From assembly GCF_021650975.2 (NCBI RefSeq), contig NZ_CP091285.1, positions 3,720,001 through 3,784,000 of the forward strand: a stretch of DNA of 64,000 nucleotides, given 5' to 3'. The stretch comes from Flavobacterium jumunjinense (GTDB taxonomy: Bacteria; Bacteroidota; Bacteroidia; Flavobacteriales; Flavobacteriaceae). The notes below the pieces were generated by a model that was not told the origin of the DNA, ran no database searches, and saw only the letters and a program-made list of their open reading frames with translations. Position numbers and translations under genes: made by a program. This document shows, one piece after another, positions 43,954 through 53,893 of the stretch. The stretch's first letter is position 1. Every line of letters starts with the position of its first letter.

Positions 43954-45264
43954 TTATTGTTGAACAAATTTAATTCCAAAAGACACAATATTAGCGAATA
44001 AACCATCGCTCCTTTTATAATGATTGTACCTAAAATCGATATTTTTTAATCCAAATTTCCAAATTTTTCTATCCATAAAAATATCGGTGTATCCAATACC
44101 AACACCATATTGATTAGCATTAAAAGTAGATAAATCATAATCGGAAGTATAATATTTTTCAGTAGAAAGATGTTGCTCGTATGGTGCAAAATATTTAGAT
44201 TTCTGTTGTGTATAATAACGATACATTGGAAAAACAGTAAACTTATCAGACAATTTAATGGGTAATTCAATATTCATTGTATGAGAAGAAATATCCCAGT
44301 TATCCCAATAATAACGATAATAAGAACGAATTACTAGACGTTCATTAACATAATAATTCAATCTAGCACCTACAGGTACTTTAAAACGACTATCTGGTAA
44401 GCGTTCAATATCATCTGCTAATTGAAATTCGTTAATAAACGAATCGGCAACATCTGCAAAATAAATTCTTTGATAAGGAGTTGATAATAATCCTTGTTGT
44501 TGTAGTACATCTAAAAACAAAGAAAATTGCATCTTTTTTGTTGCTACCTGAGAAAAACTTAAAGAAACTGCGTAAGAATTTCTGTTTTTATTCTCATGAA
44601 AAGAAAACTTATTTGGATTATAAGCTGTGTTTCCAGTTATAGTGAAATTATTAAATATACCTCCATTTGTATTACCATAAGAAGCGAAATCTTGCAATTC
44701 TTTAGGGTAAATTGGACTCCAAGTGTCTAAATATACGTTTGCAGATAAATTAATTTCAGAGTTCTTATCATTGAATAATTTAGTTATTCCACCACCAAAG
44801 CCAATAGATGAATAATCATACTCTACTGAACCAGATAAATGTGCGTTCCAAACGGTATTCCTATCATCTGAACTATGACTGTAATTTGTTACTAAACTTG
44901 TTAAAGCATCTGAAGCTGAAGCACCAGAAGAAGCTTGCCAAGGACTAGGTGTATTACTATCGAAAGGATTAATATTTCCTGATGAAGCAGAAGAATAAGC
45001 AGAAATACCGGCATCAATGGTTAAAACTGCATCATCATTTAAAGGTACTGCAACAACGATTGTTGGAGTAATATCTGTTAAATCTTCCATTCCTTTTCCT
45101 CCAGAAACAGCAGAATGAATACCATCTTGTTTATAGTAACTCGCTAAAAAATCAACTTCTATATTTTCTAATACTCGCTTTTTATATGTCACATTTGTAG
45201 AGTCTTTTTCTTGACTATAGGAGAACAAACCGAATCCGAGTAATAATACTGTTATATATTTCAT
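43954..45264 (-). CDS. DUF3570 outer-membrane protein
   Basis: A 436-residue exported protein. Signal peptide 1-17 (ending FSYSQ). The remainder alternates aromatic and polar residues in strands, as in an outer-membrane beta-barrel, and has the DUF3570 pattern: VDFLASYYKQDGIHSAVSGG near 35, TIDAGISAYSSASSGNINPFD and WQASSGASASDAL near 110. The last stretch resembles, but does not fully match, the S/T-G-A-T/S-x-S/T core of ApbE flavinylation sites, with no Asp at the usual place. It follows DUF4266 by 23 bp in the same operon. Confidence 0.88.
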   Translation of the reverse strand: MKYITVLLLGFGLFSYSQEKDSTNVTYKKRVLENIEVDFLASYYKQDGIHSAVSGGKGMEDLTDITPTIVVAVPLNDDAVLTIDAGISAYSSASSGNINPFDSNTPSPWQASSGASASDALTSLVTNYSHSSDDRNTVWNAHLSGSVEYDYSSIGFGGGITKLFNDKNSEINLSANVYLDTWSPIYPKELQDFASYGNTNGGIFNNFTITGNTAYNPNKFSFHENKNRNSYAVSLSFSQVATKKMQFSLFLDVLQQQGLLSTPYQRIYFADVADSFINEFQLADDIERLPDSRFKVPVGARLNYYVNERLVIRSYYRYYWDNWDISSHTMNIELPIKLSDKFTVFPMYRYYTQQKSKYFAPYEQHLSTEKYYTSDYDLSTFNANQYGVGIGYTDIFMDRKIWKFGLKNIDFRYNHYKRSDGLFANIVSFGIKFVQQ

Positions 45265-45287
45265 TTAATACAATTTAGACTTGAAAA

Positions 45288-45497
45288 TTAGTTACAACCA
45301 CAACCACCACCTGTTTTTCCACCATTCGCTCCTGCAGCAGCCTCACGATATACTTGAAAATTGGTTTCAAACCTTTCAGACGATTTTGCCGTTAGTTTCA
45401 TATCAGGATCATTAATATACTGTTTGTCATATTCTTTGACACTATTGCATGAATATCCTAAAGAAAGGATTGCTATTACTAAAATTATTTTTCTCAT
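45288..45497 (-). CDS. DUF4266 small lipoprotein with Gly/Cys-rich tail
   Basis: A 69-residue lipoprotein. Lipobox GYSC with C17. Middle segment DPDMKLTAKSSERFETNFQVYREAAAG is typical of DUF4266, and the end is GGKTGGGCGCN, with two Cys separated by one Gly. The tail looks like a metal or cofactor site or a modified peptide end. It lies 1 bp after ApbE and 23 bp before DUF3570. The fixed neighbours (ApbE, DUF3570, thioredoxin-like) suggest these proteins work together; function unknown. Confidence 0.85.
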   Translation of the reverse strand: MRKIILVIAILSLGYSCNSVKEYDKQYINDPDMKLTAKSSERFETNFQVYREAAAGANGGKTGGGCGCN

Positions 45498-45498
45498 T

Positions 45499-46482
45499 TT
45501 ATTCTGATTTAAGGTCTATGTTTTTTGAATGATGAATTGTTCCTTCATCATCAATAATAATACATTCAATTCCATTTATCTGATTCACAAGGTCTAAACC
45601 AACCTCTACTCCTAATACAAAAACACCTGTAGCTATAGCATCTGCAATCTCAGTTTGTTTTGCAAAAACAGAAATACTAATAATACCAGAGGCTGGATAA
45701 CCAGTTCTAGGATCTATAATATGTGAATATCGCTTCCCGTTGAAAGTGACATACTTCTCATAATTTCCTGAGGTCTCCACTGCACTATCTATAAGCGGAA
45801 ATGTAGCAAATACTTTATTCTTATTCAAAGGATTAACAATTGCTACTGTCCAAGGTTTTCCATCTATTTGATGTCCCCAAGTATTAATATCTCCCGATAC
45901 ATTTACTATTCCAGCTGTACAACCTTTACTTTTAAGTAATTCTTTTATTCTATCTGCAATATAACCTTGACCTATGCCTCCTAATCCCAATTTCATCCCT
46001 TTCTCTTTAAGGAAAATTGTTTTCAATTTAGCGTCTAGAATTATTTTTTGATAACCTACTCTTACTACAGATTTTTTAATAGCCTCTTGAGTTGGCATTT
46101 CTTTCATGCTTCCATCAAATTTCCAAATTTTATCCATAGATGCATAACTAATATCAAAAGCACCCTTAGTTAATTGCGAAATCTTAATTGCTCTTTCTAC
46201 TAAATCAAAAACTTCCACTTCCACTTTTATTGGTTGAATACCTGCATTTTGATTTACCTTTGATATTTGAGAAGTAGGAATCCAATCCGATATTTGGTTT
46301 TCAATTCTTTTTACTTCATCTATAGCTATATCACAAAACTGTTTCCCTTCAATGGAATCTTTTGCAATTACAGTAATTTCAAAAGGACTACCTAATAAAG
46401 ATGCTTTACTTTTGTGTATAACTTGTCCGAAAGAAATAGTAGTTACTACCCAAAATAAAACAAAAAAGCTTAGTTTTTTCAT
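45499..46482 (-). CDS. apbE: FAD:protein FMN transferase (ApbE)
   Basis: A 327-residue exported ApbE-family enzyme with an N-terminal signal peptide (1-19). It covalently attaches FMN to Thr or Ser of target proteins in the periplasm, using FAD and Mg2+. Family features include GLGGIGQGYIADRIKELLKSKG, NVSGDINTWG, SAVETSGNYEKYV, HIIDPRTGYPASGIISISV and ADAIATGVFVLG. The usual targets (Nqr/Rnf subunits, FMN-binding domains) are not encoded here, so the local target may be one of the neighbouring exported proteins. The start overlaps the thioredoxin gene stop by one base. Confidence 0.92.
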   Translation of the reverse strand: MKKLSFFVLFWVVTTISFGQVIHKSKASLLGSPFEITVIAKDSIEGKQFCDIAIDEVKRIENQISDWIPTSQISKVNQNAGIQPIKVEVEVFDLVERAIKISQLTKGAFDISYASMDKIWKFDGSMKEMPTQEAIKKSVVRVGYQKIILDAKLKTIFLKEKGMKLGLGGIGQGYIADRIKELLKSKGCTAGIVNVSGDINTWGHQIDGKPWTVAIVNPLNKNKVFATFPLIDSAVETSGNYEKYVTFNGKRYSHIIDPRTGYPASGIISISVFAKQTEIADAIATGVFVLGVEVGLDLVNQINGIECIIIDDEGTIHHSKNIDLKSE

Positions 46483-46913
46483 TATTTTAAAGCATAAATC
46501 ATCTTAATATACTCATCTGGAGAAACATTTTTAAATCCCATTTTTCCAAAAATAGTTCCTTCTGAATTTAATAAAACAACTAAAGGAAAACTTCCTTCAT
46601 TATTATACTTTTCTGCTAAGGCTCTATTGTGAGCTGTTTGATTATCTGATAATTGATTAGATTTTTTTCTTGGAAAGTTTACTTTGACTAAAATCCATTT
46701 TTCAGATGATTCTTTAATGAATGCTTCCGACTGCCAAATATTTTTATCTAAACGAATGCAAGGAGCACACCAATCGGATCCTGAAAAAACCATTAGTATA
46801 TCCTTTCCTTCTGCAACAGCTACTTTTTTAGCTTGTTCAAAATCATATTTCCAATCTTGTGAGAAGCTTATATTGGCAAATAAAATAAACAGAATGATGA
46901 GAATCTTTTTCAT
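46482..46913 (-). CDS. Periplasmic thioredoxin-like protein (WCAPC)
   Basis: A 143-residue protein with a signal peptide (1-18) and a thioredoxin fold with the redox motif in SGSDWCAPCIRL and the cis-Pro segment EGSFPLVVLL. It resembles the DUF899/Thioredoxin_7 group. It is the first gene of the ApbE-DUF4266-DUF3570 run and would act in the periplasm as a disulfide reductase or haem/metal-protein thiol chaperone. It ends TAATG overlapping apbE, so the two are coupled. A good candidate for reducing the two Cys of the DUF4266 protein (inference). Confidence 0.88.
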   Translation of the reverse strand: MKKILIILFILFANISFSQDWKYDFEQAKKVAVAEGKDILMVFSGSDWCAPCIRLDKNIWQSEAFIKESSEKWILVKVNFPRKKSNQLSDNQTAHNRALAEKYNNEGSFPLVVLLNSEGTIFGKMGFKNVSPDEYIKMIYALK

Positions 46914-47050
46914 AACAATTAATTTTAATACAAATTAAAGATTTTTTTGTAGTAATAAATACAATACTATTTTAAATTAAGTAAAACTTAAGAAAGCACA
47001 ACTAATTTAATAATAATTTAAGACTTAAAAACAAAAACGTTGCTAAAAGA

Positions 47051-49078
47051 TTATAACATTCCGTTATATTTCCTTGTAAACCATTCAATTGAGAGTAATA
47101 AACAGATTAAAATGAGTAACCAATTCCAATCTATTAAAGGGGATTTTTTGATAACTTCTTTTTGTACTGGAAGGTATTTTGTATTTTGATTTAAAGATGT
47201 GATTAATGCTTCTAATTGATCTAAATAGTATACTTTTCCTGAGGTATTTGCAGCTAACTGCTCTAATCTAGTTTTATCAGGATTAACAAATTGCTTTTCA
47301 AAATCAAATTCAAGAACTTCAAAACTACCCGAAAAAGAGGTTTTTGACTCTTTTTCTTTAACAGTAAATTGATAATTACCTTTATCTAAATCATCAAATT
47401 GAACTTTATAATCCAAACTTGATTTTAAGAAATTATACAGTTTTGTTTTTTTAGTACCCGAATTAGTCAATTGTATTGTTAACTGCGCATTTTCATCCAA
47501 TTCATAATTTTTATTGAAGTATTGGGCGGTAATTTCAATAGTTTCACCAGCATTATAAAAGCTTTGATAATCGACTGTTAATGATTTCTTGGATGAATTT
47601 GAAGCCAAGTATTGAATTGTCTTATCCATAAATAAATCAAAATCATTAAAAGATTTTTTCTTTAGATGTGTTTCCATTCTCCATTTCCAAATGTTTTCTC
47701 CAAATAAATATGCTTTCCTTTGCTTTCCAGTTTCAGAAAAACTCAATAAAGGATTACCCGTTTGTATATTTCTAATAGTAGCATCTAATAAATTCACTGA
47801 TGCTGTTTTAGAAGTAATTGTTCCAAATGAATTTTCTAATGGCGAAAAATTATCAAAACCAATATTATCTTGAGAAAATAAATTAAATCCAGAATCATAT
47901 TTTGCAAAATAACTTTCTTTTTGACTCGACATTCTAAAAGTGAAATCGGACTGATTTCTATTCAGAAAAAGAAAATCTGTATTTGTTCCAGTAATAATAA
48001 AAGTGTTTAATTGTGCAATTTTATTTAATTCAAAAACTGATTTAAAAGAGGTGTTTGGTTGATAAAATATTAGAAAACTATACTCTTTTAAATCTTTAAT
48101 TTCTAAAGGTTTAATAATAGTTACTTTACGTTGTTCATTAATTTCAATACTTCTTTTAATTGCTCCTAAATCGGGATGATTAATATCTGAAATTAATGCG
48201 ATTTCAGTTCTTTGATCAATAACTTCAACTGCAAAGTTTTTATAATTATTTATTTTATTTTTTTCAGGTTTTGATGAAATAATAGAAGCTTTGTATTTTT
48301 GAATTCCAATACTTGACGCGTCTAATAGTACCTGAATTGATTTTACTTTTTCCTTTGATGAAAATGTAATATTTTGCTTATGAACAATTTGATTTCCATT
48401 CTGAATTGAAAAAGTTGAAGTTACAGCATCATTTCCATTATATTGAAGAAATACTTCCACTGGAAATTTATTCTTTAAAAAAGCATATTTATTAACGTTA
48501 ATTTGATTTATTTTTAAGTCAAAAACGGTGGTTGTATCTCCTAAAACAATAGGATAAAGCGCTGTGTTCTCTTGAAAACTATAGATATAATCACTTCCTT
48601 TAGTTTGATTACCATCTGTAAACAAAACAATTGGGTAGTTTTCATTTCTATAAATCTGTTTGAGGTTTTTAGCTACATTATCAATATGAGTCTGTTTTCC
48701 AGAAAAATCAATGTTTTTTAAACTTATAAAATCATCATCAAAACTATATAATTGTATATCAAATTTTTCGTTTAACTCTTTATTTGAACTAATTTTAGTA
48801 TAAAAATCATTTGATAAATTTGAGTTATTCAACTCTTTTATTGATTCTGAATTATCTACAATAATTGGTAAAGGTGTTTTCTTTATTTCAAAAGTCTTTC
48901 TAGAAAAAACGGGGTTTATTAGTAAGACTAAAACAGAAAATAAGGTTAAAAAACGAATAAAAGCTAAAAACAGATGCAATTTCGATCTATTTTTAGCTTT
49001 ATAATAATATTGAAAGAATGATAAACCAGCAGCTATAAATACTGATAAAATTAGAAGTAAAATAGTGCTTGTTGTCAT
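47051..49078 (-). CDS. VWA-domain membrane protein
   Basis: A 675-residue protein. Two N-terminal helices (5-25, 36-58) are followed by a von Willebrand factor A-like domain (about 70-190) with an intact MIDAS start DNSES and the TDG motif in LFTDGNQ. Then come several beta-sandwich domains and a C-terminal helix (about 645-665, WNWLLILICLLLSIEW). It resembles BatA-like or glutamine-amidotransferase-like membrane proteins of Bacteroidota, whose role is unknown. It sits 66 bp downstream of fabG on the same strand. Confidence 0.8.
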   Translation of the reverse strand: MTTSTILLLILSVFIAAGLSFFQYYYKAKNRSKLHLFLAFIRFLTLFSVLVLLINPVFSRKTFEIKKTPLPIIVDNSESIKELNNSNLSNDFYTKISSNKELNEKFDIQLYSFDDDFISLKNIDFSGKQTHIDNVAKNLKQIYRNENYPIVLFTDGNQTKGSDYIYSFQENTALYPIVLGDTTTVFDLKINQINVNKYAFLKNKFPVEVFLQYNGNDAVTSTFSIQNGNQIVHKQNITFSSKEKVKSIQVLLDASSIGIQKYKASIISSKPEKNKINNYKNFAVEVIDQRTEIALISDINHPDLGAIKRSIEINEQRKVTIIKPLEIKDLKEYSFLIFYQPNTSFKSVFELNKIAQLNTFIITGTNTDFLFLNRNQSDFTFRMSSQKESYFAKYDSGFNLFSQDNIGFDNFSPLENSFGTITSKTASVNLLDATIRNIQTGNPLLSFSETGKQRKAYLFGENIWKWRMETHLKKKSFNDFDLFMDKTIQYLASNSSKKSLTVDYQSFYNAGETIEITAQYFNKNYELDENAQLTIQLTNSGTKKTKLYNFLKSSLDYKVQFDDLDKGNYQFTVKEKESKTSFSGSFEVLEFDFEKQFVNPDKTRLEQLAANTSGKVYYLDQLEALITSLNQNTKYLPVQKEVIKKSPLIDWNWLLILICLLLSIEWFTRKYNGML

Positions 49079-49144
49079 AAAATTATTTTTGTTTCAGTTT
49101 TTGTATTAGTAACTGTAAACTAAGAACCGAGTATCTTTAATGCT

Positions 49145-49891
49145 CTATGTTAACATTCCACCGTCAACATTAATAACTTGTCCAGTAACGTAAGCACTCA
49201 TGTCTGACGCTAAAAACACGCATACATTAGCAACATCTTCAGGAGAACCACCTCTTCTTAAAGGAATTGATTCTCTCCATCCTTTAACAACATCTTCATT
49301 TAATTTTGCAGTCATTTCTGTTTCAATAAAACCAGGAGCAATTGCATTGCAACGAATATTACGAGAACCTAATTCTAAGGCAATCGATTTTGTAAATCCA
49401 ATCATTCCTGCTTTAGAAGCTGCATAATTTGCCTGTCCTGCGTTACCTTTAACACCAACAACGCTACTCATGTTAATAATAGAACCTTTTCTGTTTTTAA
49501 GCATTGTTTTTTGAACTGCTTTTGTCATATTGAAAACAGATTTTAAGTTGATTTCAATTACTTTATCGTAATCTTCTTCACTCATTCTCATCAATAAGTT
49601 ATCTTTTGTAATACCAGCATTGTTGATTAAAATATCTACTGTACCAAAATCGGTAAGTACATCTTCAACTAATTTTTGAGATTCATCAAAATTTGCTGCG
49701 TTAGATTGATATCCTTTAGATTTTACTCCTAAAGCATTTAATTCATTCTCTAATTCTTGTGCAGAAGCAGCAGAAGAGCTATATGTAAAAGCTACATTAG
49801 CCCCATTTTTAGCAAATACTTCAGCTATTCCTTTACCGATACCACGGCTTGCCCCAGTTATTATAACTACTTTTCCTTCTAATAATTTCAT
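49145..49891 (-). CDS. fabG: 3-oxoacyl-ACP reductase
   Basis: A 248-residue short-chain dehydrogenase catalysing the NADPH-dependent reduction of 3-oxoacyl-ACP in fatty acid elongation. Nucleotide motif TGASRGIG (12-19), NNAG, catalytic Ser in INMSSVVGVKGNAGQ, and YAASKAG carrying the Tyr-x3-Lys pair. It ends with the conserved YVTGQVINVDGGM. A TATATTTG box on the minus strand (49922-49915) lies 24 bp upstream with no clear -33. No other fab genes adjoin; the VWA gene follows downstream. Confidence 0.94.
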   Translation of the reverse strand: MKLLEGKVVIITGASRGIGKGIAEVFAKNGANVAFTYSSSAASAQELENELNALGVKSKGYQSNAANFDESQKLVEDVLTDFGTVDILINNAGITKDNLLMRMSEEDYDKVIEINLKSVFNMTKAVQKTMLKNRKGSIINMSSVVGVKGNAGQANYAASKAGMIGFTKSIALELGSRNIRCNAIAPGFIETEMTAKLNEDVVKGWRESIPLRRGGSPEDVANVCVFLASDMSAYVTGQVINVDGGMLT

Positions 49892-50386
49892 TTTAGTTTG
49901 TCTTTATTGTGACCCAAATATATTAATAATTTAAAGTTTATAAAACAGAATATCAAAATAGTTAATTATAAATTATTTTAACCATTATTGAATATTTTTC
50001 ATAAAGTTATCCAACTATAACGTTTAAACTACGAATAACGCATTATATAAATTAAAAAAAAGTAATAAATATTGTTTTTTAAGCATAATTTTATAAAAAA
50101 ACATTAAACAAAATATCACATAAAACATTTTATTATTCTATTTAAGCATCTTCTCGTCTTTTTACTGACCTTTAAATATTTAAAAAATGTAGCGTTTTCA
50201 AAGACTTTAAGAAACAAAGAATTACTTTTTAATATAAAATTTTCATATCCTAAAGAAAATAATTAAAGAAGAGTATAAAATATACATAGTCTAAATAGGA
50301 ATAAATACACTTAATTAAAAATTAATTTTAAACCTTTCAAGTGTTTTAATGTCTAAAAAATAGCAAATCATATTAATTATAAAATT
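49892..50386. other. AT-rich intergenic region without recognised genes
   Basis: About 495 bp between divergent fabG and the peroxidase gene. I find a minus-strand -7-like box for fabG at 49915-49922, but no ORF with coding character, no terminator and no RNA gene. It is very AT-rich with no strong repeat. Confidence 0.6.
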
Positions 50387-51574
50387 ATGCCTATGAAAAC
50401 TAATCGAGTACTATTATTTTTATTTGTTTTTTCAATTATATCTTGTAATAATGATTCTGACGATGGTTATGAAAATATTGTAAGTTATCCTAGTATCCTG
50501 GCTACATTTGGAAATACAATTGATACCGATAATTTAGATAATTACGCAAATCAAACAATTCCTAATTACATAACTAAAGACAATGGTTTAATAAACCCTA
50601 TAACGGATAAAGGTGCAACATTAGGACGAGTGTTGTTTTATGATAAAAAATTATCCTCCAGTAACTCAATTGCTTGCGCAAGTTGTCATAAACAATCTAA
50701 TGCGTTTGGAGATAATGTAATAGCAAGTACAGGAGTAAATGGAACAACAGGTAGACATTCAATGCGTTTAATTAATGCTAGATTTTCTAATGAAACAAAA
50801 TTCTTTTGGGACGAAAGAGCTACAACTTTAGAGATTCAAACCACTATGCCTATTAAAGATCATGGAGAAATGGGATTTAGTGGAACTAATGGGGATTTAT
50901 CTTTTAATGATTTAATTATAAAATTAAATGAAGTAGCGTATTATAAAGAGTTGTTCAGTTTCGTTTATGGCTCTGAAGAGATTACAGAAATTAAAATTCA
51001 AAATGCTTTAGCACAATTTATAAGAAGTATTCAATCTTTTGACTCAAAATATGATGCTGGAAGAGCTCTAGTAGCAAATGATAATCAAGCATTTTCAAAT
51101 TTTACGCAACAAGAAAATTTAGGTAAAAATTTATTTTTATCACCACCTCAGTTTGATGGATCTGGTTCACGTATTGGTGGTGGAGTTGGTTGTGCTGGCT
51201 GTCATAGGGCACCAGAATTTGACATAGACCCAAACACATTAAATAATGGAATAATTGGAACTATAAATGGGACAGGAATAGATTTAACCAATACACGAGC
51301 ACCTTCATTAAGAGATTTAGTAAATCCTAACGGTATATTGAACACAACATTAATGCATACTGGAAATATTCCAAATCTTCAGGCTGCTATAGGTCATTAT
51401 AATACAATTAATTTAGCTCCTGGCAATACAAATCTTGATGCAAGATTACAACCCGGAGGAAATGGACAACAACTCAATATGACTGGAGCAGAAATGAGTG
51501 CATTACAAGCATTTCTAATTACTTTATCAGGTTCTGATGTTTACACAAATTCTAAATGGAGCTCTCCATTTTAA
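50387..51574 (+). CDS. Di-haem cytochrome c peroxidase (MauG/CcpA-like)
   Basis: A 395-residue predicted lipoprotein (lipobox IISC near residue 20). It has two c-type haem motifs: CASCH (about residue 98) and CAGCH (about residue 269). DHGEMGFSG and RAPSLRD are typical of the bacterial di-haem peroxidase/MauG family, which reduces hydrogen peroxide or oxidises protein or metal substrates in the periplasm. ATG 50387 and ATG 50393 both fit. The gene stands alone and ends at a perfect hairpin. Function as peroxidase is a family inference. Confidence 0.88.
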   Translation: MPMKTNRVLLFLFVFSIISCNNDSDDGYENIVSYPSILATFGNTIDTDNLDNYANQTIPNYITKDNGLINPITDKGATLGRVLFYDKKLSSSNSIACASCHKQSNAFGDNVIASTGVNGTTGRHSMRLINARFSNETKFFWDERATTLEIQTTMPIKDHGEMGFSGTNGDLSFNDLIIKLNEVAYYKELFSFVYGSEEITEIKIQNALAQFIRSIQSFDSKYDAGRALVANDNQAFSNFTQQENLGKNLFLSPPQFDGSGSRIGGGVGCAGCHRAPEFDIDPNTLNNGIIGTINGTGIDLTNTRAPSLRDLVNPNGILNTTLMHTGNIPNLQAAIGHYNTINLAPGNTNLDARLQPGGNGQQLNMTGAEMSALQAFLITLSGSDVYTNSKWSSPF

Positions 51575-51591
51575 TAAATTATATAAAACAA

Positions 51592-51617
51592 AAAAGTCCC
51601 AAAAATTTGGGACTTTT
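51592..51617. terminator. Bidirectional terminator between peroxidase and sucD
   Basis: AAAAGTCCCAA and TTGGGACTTTT, a perfect 11-bp stem with a four-base loop (AAAT), usable on both strands. It separates the convergent ends of the two genes. Confidence 0.85.
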
Positions 51618-51639
51618 ATATTACTATTTTAAGAAAATA

Positions 51640-52512
51640 TTATCCTAAAACTTCTTTTACTTTTTTACCGATTTCTGCAGGAGAATCAACAACGTGAATT
51701 CCGTTTTCTCTCATGATACGTTTTTTAGCTTCTGCTGTATCATCAGCTCCACCAACAATTGCACCAGCATGACCCATAGTTCTACCTTTAGGAGCAGTTT
51801 CACCAGCGATAAAACCAACAACTGGTTTGCGGTTACCATCAGCTTTTACCCAACGAGCAGCATCTGCTTCTAATTGTCCACCAATTTCACCAATCATAAT
51901 GATGATTTCAGTTTCTGGATCGTTCATTAATAATTCTACTGCTTCTTTAGTAGTAGTTCCAATAATTGGATCTCCACCAATTCCAATAGCAGTTGTTATT
52001 CCTAAACCTTGTTTAACAACTTGATCAGCTGCTTCATAAGTTAATGTTCCTGATTTAGAAACAATACCTACTTTACCTTTTTTGAATACAAAACCTGGCA
52101 TAATTCCAACTTTTGCTTCTCCTGGAGTAATTACACCTGGACAGTTAGGTCCAACTAAACGACAATCTCTAGATTGAATATAGTCATATGCTTTAATCAT
52201 ATCTGCAACAGGAATTCCTTCCGTAATACAAATAATTACTTTAATTCCAGCATCAGCTGCTTCCATAATAGCATCGGCAGCAAATGCAGGTGGTACAAAT
52301 ATAATTGAAGTATCAGCACCAGCTTTATCTACAGCTTCTTGAACTGTATTAAAAACAGGTCTATCTAAATGTGAAGTTCCCCCTTTTCCTGGAGTTACAC
52401 CACCAACAACATTTGTTCCGTATTCAATCATTTGAGAAGCGTGGAAAGTTCCTTCGCTACCTGTAAAACCTTGAACTATTATTTTTGAATCTTTATTTAC
52501 TAAAACACTCAT
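51640..52512 (-). CDS. sucD: Succinate-CoA ligase subunit alpha
   Basis: A 290-residue CoA-binding subunit that, with SucC, interconverts succinyl-CoA and succinate with nucleotide phosphorylation in the TCA cycle. The N-terminal CoA fold has [11 protein letters not shown], then [19 protein letters not shown] and [13 protein letters not shown] follow. The phosphorylated His is in [11 protein letters not shown] (about 246). sucC is not adjacent, which is usual in Flavobacteriia. A TACTTTTG box on the minus strand (52555-52548) precedes it. Confidence 0.96.
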   Translation of the reverse strand: MSVLVNKDSKIIVQGFTGSEGTFHASQMIEYGTNVVGGVTPGKGGTSHLDRPVFNTVQEAVDKAGADTSIIFVPPAFAADAIMEAADAGIKVIICITEGIPVADMIKAYDYIQSRDCRLVGPNCPGVITPGEAKVGIMPGFVFKKGKVGIVSKSGTLTYEAADQVVKQGLGITTAIGIGGDPIIGTTTKEAVELLMNDPETEIIIMIGEIGGQLEADAARWVKADGNRKPVVGFIAGETAPKGRTMGHAGAIVGGADDTAEAKKRIMRENGIHVVDSPAEIGKKVKEVLG

Positions 52513-52599
52513 GATATGATTATTATATTAGTTTTTAAATTGTCTTGCAAAAGTAAGTTTTTTGTAAAAAAAACTAGGCTTTTTTTTGTTATTTTTTCT

Positions 52600-52962
52600 T
52601 TAAAGAGGTTGACTTATTTGATAGCCTTTTATTATTTTACCATTTTCGAACTCCCAAATCACTATAAATTTAGCAATTAACATTATTTCATCGGGATTTT
52701 CAATAGTAGCAACCTTATGATTATACCTTATTACTACTTGATTATCTTGTTCAATTAAATGAGTAATATCTATATATGATGCACTATAATTTGAAAATAA
52801 TTCCTTAGAAATTTTAATTATATCGTTTTTATGCAACACTAAATCTCCATCAGAACTTGTCCATTCTAAAACAATATCCTGATGAAAATATTTTTCTAGA
52901 GTTTCAGAATCTCTAATACCATCTTCTAGGTATATTTTTTGAATAAGCTCTTTATTTGTCAT
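52600..52962 (-). CDS. NTF2/SnoaL-like small protein
   Basis: A 120-residue protein with the cone-shaped NTF2-like alpha+beta pattern: N-terminal helices, then strands ([32 protein letters not shown]). These domains can be enzymes or ligand-binding; catalytic residues cannot be told. Its start overlaps the end of the lpxD-like gene by 11 bp, so it is translated with it. Function unknown; a link to lipid A or the envelope is suggested only by context. Confidence 0.75.
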   Translation of the reverse strand: MTNKELIQKIYLEDGIRDSETLEKYFHQDIVLEWTSSDGDLVLHKNDIIKISKELFSNYSASYIDITHLIEQDNQVVIRYNHKVATIENPDEIMLIAKFIVIWEFENGKIIKGYQISQPL

Positions 52963-53893
52963 CTTTTTTTAATTGATCTAAAATTTGAGGAATTTTTTTA
53001 ATATTGGCCAATTGCTTCAATTTCTCTCTAGATTCTTCAATTGGTGTTCCAAAATAGGTTTTTCCTCCATCTATAGACTTTGTTACACCTGTTTGTCCCA
53101 TAACAACGGCTTTAGTACCTATTGTTATTCCGCTTGTTGTTCCAACTTGTCCCCAAAGTGTTACTTCATCTTCAACAATTACACAACCCGCAATTCCAGT
53201 TTGAGCAGCAATTAAACATTTTTTTCCAATAACTGTATCATGTCCAACATGAACTTGATTGTCAATTTTTGTTCCTTCACCGATGGTTGTATCACCTGTA
53301 ACACCTTTATCTATTGTACAAAGTGCACCAATACCTACATTATCTTCAACCACTACTCTTCCTGAAGAAAGTAATTGATCAAATCCATCCGGTCTTTTTT
53401 TGTAATAAAAAGCATCTGCTCCTAAAATAGTTCCTGCACTAATAATTACATTATTTCCTATAACTGTGTTATCATAGATTGAAACATTAGAATGTATTAT
53501 ACAATTATCTCCAATTGTAACATTATTACCTACAAAACAATTAGGTTGAATGAGAGTGTTTTTTCCTATTGCAGCTGAATCTGAAATGGAAACATTTGCA
53601 TATTGAAATGGTCTAAAATGTTTCGTTAATGTATTGAAATCTCTAAAAGGATCATCAGAGATTAATAATGCTTTTCCTTGTGGACAATCGACTTCTTTAT
53701 TGATTAAAATAATTGTAGCTGCTGATTCTAAAGCTTTATCATAGTATTTCGGATGATCTACAAAAACGATATCACCAGATGAGACAACATGAATCTCATT
53801 CATACCAAGAACAGGAAAATCTTCATCACCAACAAATTCAGAATTTATTAATGTTGCTATTTCTTTTAGACTATGTTTTCTATTGAATTTCAT
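52952..53893 (-). CDS. Second LpxD-like UDP-3-O-acylglucosamine N-acyltransferase
   Basis: A 313-residue left-handed beta-helix protein with an N-terminal LpxD-type domain (1-100, [12 protein letters not shown] and IILINKEVD) and hexapeptide repeats (about 105-270; I-G-x-x-x-x units). The catalytic His expected in LpxD is present in [11 protein letters not shown] second, canonical lpxD is encoded 3 kb upstream, so this is a paralogue, likely with another acceptor or acyl specificity, such as a surface sugar. Overlaps the NTF2-like gene by 11 bp. In the same orientation as efp. Confidence 0.85.
   Translation of the reverse strand: MKFNRKHSLKEIATLINSEFVGDEDFPVLGMNEIHVVSSGDIVFVDHPKYYDKALESAATIILINKEVDCPQGKALLISDDPFRDFNTLTKHFRPFQYANVSISDSAAIGKNTLIQPNCFVGNNVTIGDNCIIHSNVSIYDNTVIGNNVIISAGTILGADAFYYKKRPDGFDQLLSSGRVVVEDNVGIGALCTIDKGVTGDTTIGEGTKIDNQVHVGHDTVIGKKCLIAAQTGIAGCVIVEDEVTLWGQVGTTSGITIGTKAVVMGQTGVTKSIDGGKTYFGTPIEESREKLKQLANIKKIPQILDQLKKDDK

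Noticed and set aside
43954..45264. TonB-dependent receptor or SusD-type partner for the DUF3570 protein
   Set aside because: The 436-residue length and absence of a plug domain or TonB box do not fit; no SusCD pair is present in the window.
49892..50386. Possible small RNA in the 495-bp fabG-peroxidase gap
   Set aside because: No promoter-terminator pair or stable hairpin with a T tract could be seen.
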